Source of the DNA: Streptomyces sp. RKAG293 | GTDB taxonomy: Bacteria > Actinomycetota > Actinomycetes > Streptomycetales > Streptomycetaceae | Length of the DNA stretch: 64,000 nt | Assembly (NCBI RefSeq): GCF_023701745.1 | Contig: NZ_JAJOZB010000001.1 | Location: 2,734,501-2,798,500, forward strand | Direction: 5' to 3' | Part shown: piece by piece, positions 1 to 11,924 of the stretch | Position numbering within the stretch: position 1 is the stretch's first letter | How the letters are laid out: every line of letters begins with the position of its first letter | Notes under the pieces: model-generated | What the model was told of the DNA's origin: nothing | What the model saw: the letters and a program-made list of their open reading frames with translations, nothing else | Database searches by the model: none | Position numbers and translations under genes: made by a program

Positions 1-844
1 TCGGTCCGCCGCAGAACTTTGGTCCGCCGACTCCACCTCCTCCGCCGGGTGACGGCTACGGCTATCCGCAAGGCGGCCAGGGCGGTTACGGATATCCGCA
101 GGGTGGTCAAGGGGGCCAGGGGGCCAGGGGGGTTACGGCCCGCCCGGTCCTCCCGGACCGCCGGTGCCTCCCGGCGGCTACGGCTATCCGCCCGGTGGCG
201 GCGGCTATCCCCCGCCGCCCGGCGGCGGCAACAACAACGGCCGGAACGCGGCGATAGCGATCGGTGCGGTGGTCGTCGTCGGGGCGATCATCGGCGGCAT
301 CGTCCTGGCCAGCAGCGGTGGCGGCGACAAGAAGCCGGACGCGCTCACCAGCTCCAGCTCGTCCTCGTCCACCTCGGCGTTCCCGACGCCGACGGTGACG
401 CTGCCGACCGACCTGCCGACGCTCGACATACCCACCGACCTGCCGACCACCGGCTCCACCACCAGCAGCCCGACCCCGGACCTGGTGCCGTACGTCGTGC
501 TGAACCCGGGCAAGTGCTTCGACCACCCGGGCCTGGACAGCAGCGTGTCCGTCGTCACGACCCGCTCGTGCAGTTCGCCGCACGACGGCGAGGTCGTCGC
601 GAACGAGACCCTGACCGGCAGCTTCACCACCGAGACCGAGCTCCAGACCAAGGTGCTGAAGCTGTGCGAGCCGGACGCCAAGAAGCGTCTCGCCCGTATC
701 CCGGCCGACGGCAAGACCTATTACTACTACGCGCTGTACCCGTCGCTCATGACGTACCAGATCCAGAAGAAGGACACGATCTCCTGCTCGCTGACCCTCA
801 GCAACAAGGTCGACGGGAAGAAGCTCACCAAGGCCCTGCCGTAG
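1..844 (+). CDS. Septum-formation-type membrane protein, 5' partial, apparent frameshift
   Basis: The gene is cut by the window start. Frame 3 from position 3 encodes Pro/Gly/Gln/Tyr-rich repeats (GYGYPQGGQGG type). From about position 122 the same repeat style continues only in frame 2 (GGYGPPGPPG), which stays open to the TAG at 842-844. One extra G in the G5 run at 119-123 would join the frames, so a 1-nt deletion or base-call error is likely. After the repeats come one hydrophobic segment (about 255-315) and a Ser/Thr/Pro linker. The C-terminal domain has a GKCF motif and a later CSSPHDGEV stretch, resembling Septum_form-type extracytoplasmic domains. A start at ATG 164 is possible but would cut into the repeats. 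The biochemical role is unknown. Confidence 0.7.
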
Positions 845-877
845 CCGCACGGCGAGGGGTGGACCTAACCTGACGTC

Positions 878-1510
878 ATGTCGACTCATGCGCAGCGTGA
901 ACGTCTGCTCCTCGCCGATCTGCTGGAGAACGCCGGGGCGGGTGCTCCGACGCTCTGCGAGGGCTGGACCGCCCGCGATCTGGCCGCGCACCTCGTCGTC
1001 CGCGAGCGCCGCAGCGATGCCGCGGCCGGGATCGTGATCCCGCAGCTCGCCGCCCGGATGGAGCGCGTCCGGCAGGAGTTCGCGCAGAAGCCGTTCGAGG
1101 AGCTGGTGCAGCTCATCCGCACCGGGCCGCCGCGGATGTCGCCGTTCTCCCTCAAGCAGATCGACGAGGCGGCCAACACCGTCGAGTTCTTCGTCCACGC
1201 CGAGGACGTCCGCCGTGCGCAGCCGGAGTGGACTCCCCGTGAGCTGGACGGCGTCTTCTCCGACACCCTGTGGAAGCGCCTGGAGCGCATGGCCCGGGTC
1301 GCGGGCCGCAGGTCCCCCGTCGGGCTGGTCCTGCGCCGCCCCGACGGCCAGACCGCCGTCGCGCACAAGGGCACCCCGGTCGTGACGGTCACCGGTGAGC
1401 CGGGTGAGCTGACGATCTTCGCCTTCGGCCGCCAGGAGGCGGCGCGGGTCGAGACCGAGGGCGACAAGGCCGCCGTGGCCACGGTGTACGACACCAAGCT
1501 CGGCCTCTAG
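878..1510 (+). CDS. TIGR03085-family metal-binding protein (maleylpyruvate isomerase N-domain type)
   Basis: This 210-aa cytosolic protein opens with an R-E-R-xx-L-xx-L helix and then LCEGWTARDLAAHLVVRE, the signature of the DinB/MDMPI four-helix fold. His in AAHL is a candidate metal ligand. The family is assigned by resemblance, and its substrate is not known. ATG 878 is preceded by TAACCT (866-871) only 6 nt upstream and by no Shine-Dalgarno, so a leaderless transcript is likely. Its TAG stop lies inside the first bases of the palindrome-ended repeat that follows. Confidence 0.8.
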   Translation: MSTHAQRERLLLADLLENAGAGAPTLCEGWTARDLAAHLVVRERRSDAAAGIVIPQLAARMERVRQEFAQKPFEELVQLIRTGPPRMSPFSLKQIDEAANTVEFFVHAEDVRRAQPEWTPRELDGVFSDTLWKRLERMARVAGRRSPVGLVLRRPDGQTAVAHKGTPVVTVTGEPGELTIFAFGRQEAARVETEGDKAAVATVYDTKLGL

Positions 1511-1672
1511 GGTCTGTCGTCTGGATCTCCGTGGGGGAAGGAGCGGTGTCCGGTGCGTGCAGCTGCAAGGCGGAGGAGGGAGGCGACGCGGAGCGTCGTC
1601 GACCGACGACAACGCGGCAGATGTGCGTGCTGGACACCGCGACGCCGCGGAGATCCAGACGACAGACCCTAG
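1507..1672. mobile_element. MITE-like element with 25-bp perfect terminal inverted repeats
   Basis: The left end (1507-1531, beginning CTAGGGTCTGTCGTCTGG) is the exact reverse complement of the right end (1648-1672). About 116 bp lie between, with no credible gene. The interior is partly palindromic: GCGGTGTCC recurs inverted near both ends and there is a CGACGC-GGA-GCGTCG hairpin at 1584-1598. Both outer edges read CTAG, which fits a TA or CTAG target duplication. That structure matches a non-autonomous miniature element. No transposase is present. The upstream stop codon is within the left CTAG. Confidence 0.7.
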
Positions 1673-1694
1673 GCCGGACCCCGTCGCGCGGCCG

Positions 1695-2582
1695 TCAGCG
1701 GGCCCGAGTGGCGTCCAGCAGGATGCGGCGCAGTTCGCGGGCGGCGCGGGGCGGTGAGACGTCGCCGCGGTGCGCGACGGAGATGGTGCGGTGCAGGCCG
1801 GGGGCGGCGAACGGGGTGATGCGCAGGCCCGAGCGCTCCGCGACCATGCTGGGGACCACGGCGAGGCCCAGGCCGGCCCGGACGAAGCCGAGGACCGCGT
1901 CCATCTCGCCGCCCTCGACGGAGAAGGACGGTTCGAAGCCGGCCGCCCGGCAGGCCGCGAGGGTGTACTCCCGCAGGTCGTAGCCGCGGCGGAACATCAC
2001 CATCGGACGGCCGCGCAGGTCCTCGATCCGCAGCCGCTCGCGGCGCACCGGAGCGGGATCGGACGGCGCCGAGACCGCCACCAGCTCCTCGCGCAGCAGT
2101 TCCTCGGTGGCCAGGGCGGGGGCCTGGACGGGGAGCGGGGTGATGATCAGGGCGAGGTCGAGCTCCCCGGCGGCCAGTACCCGCACGAGGTCCTGCGAGC
2201 CGTCCTCGTGGACCACCAGGTCGACTCCCGGGTACCGCCGGTGGAAGTCCTTCAGGACATCGGGGACCAGGCTGGCGCACAGGCTCGGCGGCGCCCCGAG
2301 CCGCACCCGGCCGCGCCGGAGCTGGGCCACCTCCTGGACCTCGCGGCGCGCGGTCTCGGCGTCGGCCAGGATCCGGCGGGCCAGCGGCAGCAGGACCTCC
2401 CCCGCGTCGGTGAGGGTGATGTGGCCCCGGGCGCGGTGGAACAGCTCGGCACCCAGCTCCCGTTCCAGCGCCCGGATCTGCTGCGACAGCGACGGCTGGG
2501 CCACATGGACGCTCTCGGCGGCACGGGTGAAGTGCCGCAGGTCCGCGACGGCGGTGAAGTACTGGAGCTGGTGCAGCTGCAT
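1695..2582 (-). CDS. LysR-family transcriptional regulator
   Basis: This 295-aa DNA-binding regulator has an N-terminal winged helix-turn-helix (residues about 1-60: LQYFTAVADLRHFTRAAE, then QPSLSQQIRALERELG). A periplasmic-binding-like effector domain follows from about residue 90. The reading frame stays open upstream, but the ATG at 2580-2582 opens with MQLHQLQYF, the normal LysR start. It is divergent from sdhCAB, with 93 bp between start codons that contain a LysR-type palindrome. It is therefore inferred to regulate sdhCAB and itself. The co-inducer is unknown. Confidence 0.9.
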   Translation of the reverse strand: MQLHQLQYFTAVADLRHFTRAAESVHVAQPSLSQQIRALERELGAELFHRARGHITLTDAGEVLLPLARRILADAETARREVQEVAQLRRGRVRLGAPPSLCASLVPDVLKDFHRRYPGVDLVVHEDGSQDLVRVLAAGELDLALIITPLPVQAPALATEELLREELVAVSAPSDPAPVRRERLRIEDLRGRPMVMFRRGYDLREYTLAACRAAGFEPSFSVEGGEMDAVLGFVRAGLGLAVVPSMVAERSGLRITPFAAPGLHRTISVAHRGDVSPPRAARELRRILLDATRAR

Positions 2583-2601
2583 GGTGCCAGCGTAGATCGC
2601 G

Positions 2602-2618
2602 CATAGGCATTGCCTATG
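2602..2618. promoter_or_regulatory. Candidate LysR binding site (T-N11-A palindrome)
   Basis: CATAGGCATTGCCTATG is a perfect 17-bp palindrome containing T-N11-A (T2604 to A2616), the LysR-family box geometry. It lies 20 bp outside the LysR start codon and about 20 bp upstream of the sdhC -35 element. That position suits both autoregulation and sdh control. Confidence 0.65.
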
Positions 2619-2638
2619 GAAAGCAGCCGCATCATGTC

Positions 2639-2668
2639 TTGGACGGATGACGGCGCCCGGCCTAGCGT
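2639..2668 (+). promoter_or_regulatory. sdhC promoter, probably leaderless
   Basis: TTGGAC (2639-2644), an 18-bp spacer and TAGCGT (2663-2668) form a good sigma-70/HrdB-type promoter. Transcription would start at or next to the sdhC ATG at 2676, and no Shine-Dalgarno precedes that ATG. A leaderless mRNA is therefore predicted. Confidence 0.6.
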
Positions 2669-2675
2669 CCTGTCC

Positions 2676-3380
2676 ATGGCACTGGCGACACGTACCGGAC
2701 GGCGACCCTCCCCCGCGGCGACCCTGTGGCGCTCGACCGTCGGCAAGAAGGCGGTCATGGCCGTCACCGGGGTGGCGATGCTGCTGTTCCTCGTCGGCCA
2801 CATGCTCGGCAATCTGAAGATCTTCTTCGGCGCCCCGGAGTTCAACGCCTACGCCGCCTGGCTGCGCACCATCGGTGAGCCGGTGCTGCACCACGGCTGG
2901 TTCCTGTGGCTGATGCGGCTGGGCCTGGTGGCGGCCGTCGTGCTGCACGGCGTCGCCGCGTACCAGCTCAGCCGGCGGGACCGGGCCGCCCGGCCCGCGC
3001 GGTACGCCCACCGGCGGCAGCGCGCCAGTTACGCCACCCGCACCATGCGCTGGGGCGGGGTGATCCTCGCGCTGTTCATCGTCTGGCACCTCCTGGACCT
3101 GACGACGCTGACGGTGAATCCGCGCGGCCAGGCGCACCACCCCTACGAGAACATCGTCGCGGACTTCCGCAACTGGTACGCCGATGTCTTCTACATCGTG
3201 GCGATGCTCGCCCTCGGCCTGCACATCCGGCACGGCTTCTGGAGCGCCGCCCAGACCCTCGGCGCCAACAACGCCCGGCGGGACCGCGCCCTGAAAGCCC
3301 TGGCCAACGCCCTGGCACTCGTCCTGACCTGCGGATTCATCGCCGTACCCGTTGCCGTCATGACTGGAGTCGTGAGCTGA
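2676..3380 (+). CDS. sdhC: Succinate dehydrogenase cytochrome b subunit
   Basis: This 234-aa membrane anchor of complex II carries heme and passes electrons from the SdhB clusters to the quinone pool. It has about five hydrophobic helices and matches the single-subunit b558-type family (close to 230 aa) rather than the two-subunit SdhC/SdhD arrangement. Histidines in GHMLGN, LHGVAAY, WHLLD and LHIRHG are candidate heme ligands. ATG 2676 (MALATRT) is preferred to the upstream in-frame ATG at 2610 because the predicted promoter lies between them. sdhA begins 1 nt after its stop. Confidence 0.9.
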   Translation: MALATRTGRRPSPAATLWRSTVGKKAVMAVTGVAMLLFLVGHMLGNLKIFFGAPEFNAYAAWLRTIGEPVLHHGWFLWLMRLGLVAAVVLHGVAAYQLSRRDRAARPARYAHRRQRASYATRTMRWGGVILALFIVWHLLDLTTLTVNPRGQAHHPYENIVADFRNWYADVFYIVAMLALGLHIRHGFWSAAQTLGANNARRDRALKALANALALVLTCGFIAVPVAVMTGVVS

Positions 3381-3381
3381 C

Positions 3382-5324
<1,943 letters not shown>

Positions 5325-5328
<4 letters not shown>

Positions 5329-6068
5329 AACTGACCCTGCGCATCTGGCGGCAGACCGGCCCCGACGAGCCGGGCCGGATGACCACCTACGACGTCACCG
5401 GCATCTCCCCCGACATGTCGTTCCTGGAGATGCTGGACCATCTGAACGAGGAGCTGATCCTCGCCGGCGACGAGCCCGTCGCCTTCGACCACGACTGCCG
5501 TGAGGGCATCTGCGGCGCCTGCGGCATGGTCATCAACGGCCGGGCGCACGGCCCCGAGCGGACCACCACTTGTCAGCTGCACATGCGGCACTTCACCGAC
5601 GGCGACACCATCGACGTCGAGCCGTGGCGCGCCGCCGCCTTCCCGGTGGTGAAGGACCTCGTCGTCGACCGGTCGGCGTTCGACCGGATCATCGGCGCCG
5701 GCGGCTACATCACCGCGCCCACCGGCGCCGCCCCGGAGGCGCACGCCACCGCGGTGCCCAAGGCGGTGGCCGACACCGCCTTCGAGCACGCCGAGTGCAT
5801 CGGCTGCGGCGCCTGTGTGGCGGCCTGCCCGAACGGCTCGGCGATGCTCTTCACGTCGGCGAAGGTCGTCCACCTCAACGTGCTGCCGCAGGGGGCGCCG
5901 GAGCGCGAGTCCCGGGTGCTGGACATGGTCGGGGCCATGGACGCCGAGGGGTTCGGCGGCTGCACCAACACCGGTGAATGCGCCACGGCCTGCCCGAAGG
6001 GCATCCCGCTGCCGTCCATCGCGGCGATGAACCGCGAGTACCTGAGGGCTCTCAGCAAAGGCCGGTGA
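5325..6068 (+). CDS. sdhB: Succinate dehydrogenase iron-sulfur subunit
   Basis: This 247-aa protein relays electrons from FAD to the cytochrome b anchor. It has a plant-type 2Fe-2S set ([10 protein letters not shown] and a later Cys in TTTCQLHM) and two C-terminal clusters, [12 protein letters not shown] and [14 protein letters not shown]. The start is the GTG at 5325, which overlaps the sdhA stop as GTGA. The stop lies only 13 bp from the convergent hisF stop. Confidence 0.95.
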
Positions 6069-6081
6069 ACCGACGGACTCC

Positions 6082-6837
6082 TCAGCGCACCGGGTGACCG
6101 GCCTCGCGCAGCGCGTTCTTGACGTCCCCGATGCGCAGGTCCCCGAAGTGGAAGACCGACGCCGCCAGCACCGCGTCGGCGCCGACCGCCACCGCGGGGG
6201 CGAAGTCGGAGAGCTTGCCGGCGCCGCCGGAGGCGATGACGGGGACCGTGACGTGCTTGCGGACGGCCTCGATCATGGCGAGGTCGTAGCCGTCCTTGGT
6301 GCCGTCGGCGTCCATCGAGTTGAGCAGGATCTCCCCGGCACCCAGTTCCGCGGCGCGGTGCGCCCACTCGACGGCGTCGATGCCGGTGCCCTGCCGGCCG
6401 CCGTGCGTGGTGACCTCGAAGCCGCCGGCCGCGTTCCGCCGGGCGTCCACGGACAGCACGAGCACCTGCCGGCCGAAGCGCTCGGCGATCTCCCGGATCA
6501 GGTCCGGGCGGGCGATGGCGGCGGTGTTGACGCCGACCTTGTCCGCGCCGGCGCGCAGCAGCTTGTCGACGTCGTCCGTGGTGCGGACGCCACCGCCGAC
6601 GGTGAGCGGGATGAAGACCTGTTCGGCGGTGCGGCGCACCACGTCGTAGGTGGTCTCGCGGTCGCCCGAGGAGGCGGTGATGTCGAGGAACGTCAGCTCG
6701 TCCGCGCCCTCGGCGTCATAGAGTTTCGCCATCTCGACGGGGTCGCCCGCGTCCCGCAGGTTCTGGAAGTTGACGCCCTTGACGACCCGGCCGTTGTCCA
6801 CGTCCAGGCAGGGGATGACTCGGACCGCGAGGGTCAT
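6082..6837 (-). CDS. hisF: Imidazole glycerol phosphate synthase cyclase subunit
   Basis: This 251-aa (beta/alpha)8 barrel pairs with HisH to turn PRFAR plus ammonia into imidazole glycerol phosphate and [21 protein letters not shown] holds the N-terminal catalytic Asp, and the second half has the matching phosphate-binding loop [11 protein letters not shown]. Its length is typical. It is the last gene of the his operon here, and its ATG overlaps the ridA stop (ATGA). Confidence 0.96.
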   Translation of the reverse strand: MTLAVRVIPCLDVDNGRVVKGVNFQNLRDAGDPVEMAKLYDAEGADELTFLDITASSGDRETTYDVVRRTAEQVFIPLTVGGGVRTTDDVDKLLRAGADKVGVNTAAIARPDLIREIAERFGRQVLVLSVDARRNAAGGFEVTTHGGRQGTGIDAVEWAHRAAELGAGEILLNSMDADGTKDGYDLAMIEAVRKHVTVPVIASGGAGKLSDFAPAVAVGADAVLAASVFHFGDLRIGDVKNALREAGHPVR

Positions 6838-7241
6838 TCAGGGGCTCCTCGATACGCTTCGACCTCGACCTCGACCAGCACCCGGGAGTCGACGAAGCCG
6901 TTGACGACGACCATCGTCGCGGCCGGCCGTACGTCGCCGAACAGCTCCTTGTGGGCGCGGCCGACATCCTCCGCGTCCCGGGCGTGGCTGAGGTACATCC
7001 GGGTGCGGATGACGCTGTCGGCCGCGAGGCCGAACGGCTCCAGCGCGGCGATCGCGTTGCCGAAGGCGAGCAGCGTCTGCTCGTACGGACTTCCCTCGCC
7101 CCGCACCACACCGCCGACCAGCGGCATGGTGCCCGCGACGATGACCCGGTCCCCGGCCGCGACGGCGCGGGCGAAGCCCATGGTCTCCTCCCAGGGGCTG
7201 TGGTCGGACTGCACGCGGCGAACTGCGGGGGATTCGGTCAT
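6834..7241 (-). CDS. ridA: RidA/YjgF-family enamine/imine deaminase
   Basis: This 135-aa protein belongs to the trimeric RidA family, which hydrolyses reactive enamine/imine intermediates such as 2-aminoacrylate. It shows the conserved core ([23 protein letters not shown]) and a C-terminal [10 protein letters not shown]. The start is the ATG at 7241, which overlaps the priA stop by 4 nt; the longer in-frame reading upstream is the shadow of priA. It overlaps genes on both sides inside the his operon, so it is co-translated with histidine enzymes. Whether it acts on a histidine-pathway imine is unproven. Confidence 0.85.
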   Translation of the reverse strand: MTESPAVRRVQSDHSPWEETMGFARAVAAGDRVIVAGTMPLVGGVVRGEGSPYEQTLLAFGNAIAALEPFGLAADSVIRTRMYLSHARDAEDVGRAHKELFGDVRPAATMVVVNGFVDSRVLVEVEVEAYRGAPE

Positions 7242-7969
7242 CGTGAAACGGCCTCCAACGCCTCTTCCAAGGTGAACGCCTTGGCGTAAAGGGCCTTGCC
7301 CACGATGGCGCCTTCGACACCTTCGGGTACCAACGTGGCGATCGCGCGCAGATCGTCGAGCGACGAGACGCCACCGGACGCGACGACGGGCTTGTCGGTG
7401 GCGGCGCACACGTTCTTCAGCAGTTCCAGGTTGGGTCCCTGGAGGGTGCCGTCCTTGGCGATGTCGGTGACGACGTACCGGGCGCACCCTTCGGAGTCCA
7501 GCCGGGCGAGCGTCTCGAACAGGTCGCCGCCGTCGCGGGTCCAGCCGCGGCCGCGCAGGGTGGTGCCGCGGACGTCCAGGCCGACCGCGATCCGGTCGCC
7601 GTACTCGGCGATGACCTTGGCGACCCACTCGGGCGTCTCCAGGGCGGCGGTGCCGAGGTTGACGCGGGTGCAGCCGGTGGCCAGGGCCGCCGCGAGCGAC
7701 GCGTCGTCGCGGATGCCGCCGGACAGCTCGACCTTGATGTCCATGGAGCCGGCGACCTCGGCGATCCGCGCCCGGTTGTCACCGGTGCCGAAGGCCGCGT
7801 CCAGGTCCACCAGGTGCAGCCACTCGGCGCCCGCCTGCTGCCAGGCGAGGGCGGCGGCCAGCGGGTCGCCGTAGGACGTCTCGGAGCCGGACTCGCCGTG
7901 GACGAGGCGGACGGCCTGGCCGTCGCGGACGTCGACGGCGGGAAGGAGTTCGAGGCGGTTCGTAGCCAT
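7238..7969 (-). CDS. priA: Phosphoribosyl isomerase A (HisA/TrpF bifunctional type)
   Basis: This 243-aa (beta/alpha)8 barrel has [20 protein letters not shown] at the N-terminus and [14 protein letters not shown] at the C-terminus. In actinomycetes this enzyme (PriA) isomerises both ProFAR in histidine synthesis and PRA in tryptophan synthesis, because a separate trpF is usually lacking. The dual role is family knowledge, not readable directly here. ATG 7969 is 22 nt after the hisH stop. Confidence 0.92.
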   Translation of the reverse strand: MATNRLELLPAVDVRDGQAVRLVHGESGSETSYGDPLAAALAWQQAGAEWLHLVDLDAAFGTGDNRARIAEVAGSMDIKVELSGGIRDDASLAAALATGCTRVNLGTAALETPEWVAKVIAEYGDRIAVGLDVRGTTLRGRGWTRDGGDLFETLARLDSEGCARYVVTDIAKDGTLQGPNLELLKNVCAATDKPVVASGGVSSLDDLRAIATLVPEGVEGAIVGKALYAKAFTLEEALEAVSR

Positions 7970-7991
7970 GGGAAGTGACGTCCTAGAGGTT

Positions 7992-8627
7992 CTAGAGGTG
8001 GTCGAGCCAGTTGGTCAGCAGCTGGGCACCGGCGTCGCCGGACTTCTCGGGGTGGAACTGGGTGGCCCACAGCGGGCCGTTCTCCACGGCGGCGACGAAG
8101 GGTTCGCCGTGCGTGGCCCAGGTGACCTTCGGAGAGCGGATATGGGGGTTGGTGACCTCCAGCTCCCACTCCCGCACCGCGTACGAGTGCACGAAGTAGA
8201 AGCGGGCGTCGGCGTCGAGCCCGGCGAACTGCCGGGTGTCCTCGGGCGCCTTGACCGTGTTCCAGCCCATGTGCGGGACGATCGGGGCCCGCAGCGGCTC
8301 GACGGTGCCGGGCCACTCGTCGCAGCCCTCGGTCTCGGTGCCGTGCTCCACGCCGCGCGCGAACAGGATCTGCATCCCGACGCAGATCCCCATCACGGGC
8401 CGGCCGCCGGACAGCCGCCGGCCGATGATCCACTCACCGCGGACCGACTTCAGTCCGGCCATGCAGGCGGCGAACGCCCCGACGCCGGGCACCAGCAGCC
8501 CGTCAGCGTTCATGGCCCGGTCGAAGTCACTGGTGATCTCGACGTCGGCGCCGACGTGCGCCAGCGCGCGCTCGGCCGAGCGGACGTTGCCGAATCCGTA
8601 GTCGAGGACAACCACGCTCTTGCTCAT
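7992..8627 (-). CDS. hisH: Imidazole glycerol phosphate synthase glutaminase subunit
   Basis: This 211-aa class I glutamine amidotransferase supplies ammonia to HisF. It starts [13 protein letters not shown], has the nucleophile motif [13 protein letters not shown] and ends with [14 protein letters not shown], which supplies the His and Glu of the triad. Length is normal. It begins 9 nt after the 50-aa membrane protein gene and precedes priA. Confidence 0.96.
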   Translation of the reverse strand: MSKSVVVLDYGFGNVRSAERALAHVGADVEITSDFDRAMNADGLLVPGVGAFAACMAGLKSVRGEWIIGRRLSGGRPVMGICVGMQILFARGVEHGTETEGCDEWPGTVEPLRAPIVPHMGWNTVKAPEDTRQFAGLDADARFYFVHSYAVREWELEVTNPHIRSPKVTWATHGEPFVAAVENGPLWATQFHPEKSGDAGAQLLTNWLDHL

Positions 8628-8636
8628 GGCGGCCCC

Positions 8637-8785
8637 CTACAGCGACATCAGGCCGGCACCGAACGCCATGAGCGCGCCGATGCCGAGCAGGACGATGACG
8701 CCCGTCGGAAGCTTCTGCCTCCAGAAGGAGTAGACGCCGCCGGCGAGGAAGAGCCCGAGGACGATGTAGACGGTCGATGCGGTGT

Positions 8786-8789
<4 letters not shown>
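8637..8789 (-). CDS. Small two-helix membrane protein in the his operon
   Basis: A 50-aa ORF runs from GTG 8789 to TAG 8637. Its start overlaps the hisB stop as GTGA, the same coupling used by its neighbours. It begins VNTASTVYIVLGLFLAGGVY, then has a basic turn (FWRQKLPTG) and a second hydrophobic stretch ending GLMSL. That predicts a helical hairpin with a positively charged loop. No enzymatic motif is visible. Position in the operon suggests a conserved accessory gene of unknown role. Confidence 0.75.
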
Positions 8790-11796
<3,007 letters not shown>

Positions 11797-11799
11797 TCA

Positions 11800-11820
11800 A
11801 GTGTAGAGAACGCTGTTCTC
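11800..11820 (-). promoter_or_regulatory. his operon promoter -10 with overlapping palindrome
   Basis: On the minus strand TACACT (11805 down to 11800) ends 7 nt before the hisD GTG. Directly upstream is the perfect palindrome GAGAACGCTGTTCTC (11806-11820), with a further GAGAAC half-site at 11825-11830 in direct orientation on the minus strand. There is no good -35 hexamer. The arrangement suggests an operator covering the -10/-35 spacer. The regulator is unknown. Confidence 0.5.
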
Positions 11821-11877
11821 AGCCGTTCTCCGGTTCCACTCCCTGATACGTCCCCGGCCGGTGATCACGCCGGGCTA

Positions 11878-11912
11878 CGGTTCCGTGTGTCGCACGGTGC
11901 GACACGGAACCG
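11878..11912. promoter_or_regulatory. Long imperfect inverted repeat upstream of the beta-helix protein gene
   Basis: CGGTTCCGTGTGTCGCA and TGCGACACGGAACCG pair over 15 bp, with a 2-nt bulge and a 3-nt loop (CGG). It ends immediately before the GGGAGGGGA ribosome-binding site of the gene at 11925. It could be an operator or a 5'-leader hairpin. Confidence 0.5.
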
Positions 11913-11924
11913 GGAGGGGACGCG

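Noticed and set aside
107-1612. Long minus-strand ORF of 501 codons opposite the first two genes
   Set aside because: Arg/Gly-rich composition from reading GC-rich codons backwards; both plus-strand genes have recognisable domains.
2610-2675. Upstream ATG for sdhC
   Set aside because: It lies within the LysR palindrome and before the predicted promoter, and adds residues atypical for the family.
11806-11820. LexA/SOS box upstream of hisD
   Set aside because: GAAC and GTTC are separated by 3 nt, not the 4 nt of the actinobacterial LexA site, and a his operon is not an SOS target.
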